Part shown: positions 63,415 to 64,000 of the stretch, piece after piece
Position numbering within the stretch: position 1 is the stretch's first letter
Layout: each line of letters begins with the position of its first letter
DNA from: Paenarthrobacter sp. DKR-5
Lineage (GTDB): Bacteria > Actinomycetota > Actinomycetes > Actinomycetales > Micrococcaceae
Length of the DNA: 64,000 bases
Direction of reading: 5' to 3'
Assembly: GCF_018531425.1 (NCBI RefSeq)
Contig: NZ_JAHBOI010000002.1
Span: 310,001 to 374,000, forward strand
Made by a program: the position numbers and the translations under genes
The notes under the pieces: model-generated
The model's input: the letters and a program-made list of their open reading frames with translations, nothing else
What the model was told of the DNA's origin: nothing
Databases searched by the model: none

Positions 63415-64000
63415 ATGAGCCTGTCAGGAAAAGTCGCCATCGTCACCGGAAGCGGCCGGGGCCTCGGCCTGGCCTACGCCCGGGAGCTCGCCCGGCAGGG
63501 AGCGGCCGTCGTCGTGAACGACGTGGACGCCGAGGTCGCGGCGGAAGCGGTCCGCAGGATTGAGGCCGACGGCAGCCGGGCAATCGCCGTCGTCGCGCCG
63601 GTCGGCAGCACCGAAGTGGCCCGTCAGCTCGTGAACGCGGCCGTCACCGAATTCGGCGGCCTGGACATCCTGGTCACCAACGCGGGCATCCTGCGGGACA
63701 AGTCCCTGCTGAAGATGACGGACGAGGACTTCGACGCCGTGATCAACGTGCACCTGCGCGGCACTTTCACCTGTGCCCGCGAGGCCTTCGCCTACTTCAA
63801 GGAGCACGGCGTCGCGGGCCGCATCATCACCATCGGCTCCCCCACCGGCCAGCGCGGCAACTTCGGCCAGACCAACTACGCGGCCGCGAAGGCAGGGATC
63901 GTGGGCATGGTCCGCACCTGGGCCCTGGAGATGAAGAAGGCCGGCGTCACCGCCAACGCCGTCATCCCGGTAGCCGCCACCGCGATGACCAAGACGGTCC
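63415..64000 (+). CDS. SDR family oxidoreductase, 5' part only
   Basis: The frame runs off the window. It has the Rossmann motif TGSGRGLGLA, the NNAG-like TNAGILRD, the catalytic Ser in ITIGSPTGQRG and Y-x-x-x-K in TNYAAAKAGIVG, so the complete active site except the C-terminus is visible. Closest to 3-oxoacyl-ACP reductase or peroxisomal-type 3-hydroxyacyl-CoA dehydrogenase. AAAGGAG lies four bases before ATG 63415. Divergent from marR with operator palindromes between, so MarR-regulated fatty-acyl or aromatic breakdown is inferred. Confidence 0.88.
   Translation, partial: MSLSGKVAIVTGSGRGLGLAYARELARQGAAVVVNDVDAEVAAEAVRRIEADGSRAIAVVAPVGSTEVARQLVNAAVTEFGGLDILVTNAGILRDKSLLKMTDEDFDAVINVHLRGTFTCAREAFAYFKEHGVAGRIITIGSPTGQRGNFGQTNYAAAKAGIVGMVRTWALEMKKAGVTANAVIPVAATAMTKTV

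Overview
The window is a GC-rich chromosomal segment from an actinobacterium, most likely a member of the Micrococcaceae (Arthrobacter/Pseudarthrobacter-like). The basis is the very high GC at third codon positions, frequent GTG starts, many short lipoproteins, a SCO1664-family protein beside an MSMEG_4193-type phosphatase, a LigC-type ligase and a stand-alone LigD-type polymerase. No rRNA, tRNA, CRISPR array, insertion sequence, integrase or phage gene was recognised. The left end cuts an aldehyde dehydrogenase gene and the right end cuts an SDR gene.

Layout. 1-2.5 kb: aldehyde dehydrogenase (partial) and GMC oxidoreductase. 2.5-6 kb: a minus-strand GntR(FCD)-DUF969-DUF979-DUF2891 cluster, a probable two-subunit transporter (proposed 5-oxoproline) with an operator-like palindrome in its promoter. 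6-9.5 kb: class II glutamine amidotransferase, a small protein and three lipoproteins, two of them tandem paralogues. 9.9-14.7 kb: exopolysaccharide-type cluster (GT2 synthase, lipoprotein, GH8 glycanase), then an HPt-like protein lacking its His and a convergent OmpR-type regulator. 14.8-22.3 kb: ABC-F ATPase, flavin reductase-like protein, SRPBCC, MFS transporter, PNPOx-like protein and small stress/membrane proteins, ending with an epimerase and a DUF1232 protein. 22.3-25.9 kb: glutamate decarboxylase, cupredoxin, LigC-type ligase, VOC protein. 26-33.2 kb: three exported alkaline-phosphatase-superfamily phosphoesterases around an LCP cell-wall ligase. 33.4-36.7 kb: CYTH/CHAD protein and SulP permease.

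36.7-42.2 kb: a tightly overlapping five-gene operon read on the minus strand (acyl-CoA synthetase, E1alpha, E1beta, E2, acyl carrier protein). 42.2-47.2 kb: YciO, PfkB-type sugar kinase, DevS-like GAF histidine kinase, LigD-type polymerase, DUF732 lipoprotein. 47.4-51.2 kb: HrpB helicase, DUF427 and MOSC proteins. 51.3-54.6 kb: etfB-etfA-cytochrome b, a likely electron-transfer unit whose membrane protein has three copies of a striking 16-residue motif. 54.6-61.4 kb: Zn alcohol dehydrogenase, RibD-C-type reductase, MoxR AAA ATPase with its VWA partner, histidine phosphatase and SCO1664 protein.

61.4-62.8 kb differs from the rest: an AT-richer stretch carrying one TIR-domain gene, a candidate horizontally acquired NADase-type immune effector. 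The window ends with a MarR regulator divergent from an SDR gene, with palindromes between them. The strongest leads are the TIR gene, the acyl carrier protein fused by overlap to a 2-oxoacid-dehydrogenase operon, the Etf-cytochrome b unit, the His-less HPt protein and the operator-in-promoter of the DUF969/979 operon.
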